Source: an uncultured Clostridia bacterium
GTDB taxonomy: Bacteria; Bacillota; Clostridia; TANB77; CAG-508
Assembly (NCBI GenBank): GCA_944393755.1
Contig: CALYBF010000106.1
Location: 1 to 5,194, forward strand
Direction: 5' to 3'
Length of the DNA stretch: 5,194 nt
Shown here: positions 4,942 through 5,194 of the stretch, in pieces
How the letters are laid out: each line of letters starts with the position of its first letter
Numbering within the stretch: the stretch's first letter is position 1
The notes under the pieces: generated by a model
What the model was told of the DNA's origin: nothing
Database searches by the model: none
The model's input: only the letters and a program-made list of their open reading frames with translations
Translations under genes and position numbers: made by a program

Positions 4942-5194
4942 ATGCTAAAGAAAAAGATTTTATTTATTTTTATAATTTTAGTATTTTTAATATGTTCAAC
5001 TTGTTATGCAGCTAGCGTACCAATTACAAAAGAAAACTTGAGTCAATCTTTTCAAGATGTTATATCATCAGGAGTGATTTCTACAGATGAAGAAGATAAT
5101 ATAATAGGTGCAGAAGTACAAGATAATACGATAATTATTAATACAAATAGTGGACCTATAAATATAAAATATAGTTTAGAAGATAAGCCAACAT
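4942..5194 (+). CDS. Secreted protein of unknown function, N-terminal fragment
   Basis: The 84 visible codons stay open to the window edge, so the C-terminal part is missing. The N-terminus is a clear Sec signal peptide: basic MLKKK, a hydrophobic core (about residues 6-18), then CSTCYAAS with a plausible signal peptidase I cut after Ala23 (Cys at -3, Ala at -1). There is no good lipobox, since the residues before the two cysteines (Ile17 and Thr20) are not the usual Gly, Ala or Ser. The mature part seen is acidic and rich in Asn, Ile, Ser and Thr, with a stretch (EVQDNTIIINTNSGPINIKY) that looks like beta strands of a surface or exported protein. I do not recognise the family. It has its own promoter, so a link to murE is only positional. 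Confidence 0.82.
   Translation, partial: MLKKKILFIFIILVFLICSTCYAASVPITKENLSQSFQDVISSGVISTDEEDNIIGAEVQDNTIIINTNSGPINIKYSLEDKPT

Noticed and set aside
4990..5010. Lipoprotein signal at the cysteines of the partial secreted protein
   Set aside because: Neither Cys18 nor Cys21 has Gly, Ala or Ser at -1, so the lipobox rule is not met; ordinary signal peptidase I cleavage fits better.

Overview
The window is very AT-rich. It carries cell-wall genes of the diaminopimelate pathway, strong AGGAGG-type ribosome sites, sigma-A style promoters and hairpin/T-tract terminators. This points to a low-GC Firmicute, most likely a member of the Clostridia, using the standard code (Trp is read from TGG). No rRNA, tRNA or CRISPR array is visible.

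Layout. Positions 1-210 hold a possible insertion-sequence end, a phased tandem repeat and two candidate promoters. They lead into a + strand AAA ATPase with a DUF4143/PDDEXK-like C-terminal half (211-1563). A perfect inverted repeat (1576-1612) separates it from a convergent, membrane-anchored, transglycosylase-only penicillin-binding-protein relative on the - strand (1588-2271), and the end of that coding region lies inside the hairpin. Divergent from the transglycosylase is dapF (2401-3219, +), closed by a bidirectional terminator (3219-3258). A MurE-type ligase follows on the - strand (3286-4767), behind a textbook TTGACA-17-TATAAT promoter. Divergent from murE, the beginning of a gene for a secreted protein (4942 onward, +) runs off the window.

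How the genes fit. DapF makes meso-diaminopimelate, a MurE-type ligase adds the third residue of the muropeptide stem, and the GT51 enzyme polymerises lipid II outside the membrane. Three neighbouring but separately transcribed genes therefore serve peptidoglycan synthesis. The AAA/DUF4143 gene looks like an accessory gene placed beside them.

The points most worth a second look are the MurE, whose DNPR and GKGHE signatures are replaced by DQAR and GLGND, and the leader of the ATPase gene. That leader has three exact 11-mers spaced 33 bp apart and a possible IS-end-derived promoter. No clear new multi-gene system is seen. Four of the five start codons were set from ribosome sites rather than from the longest open frame.
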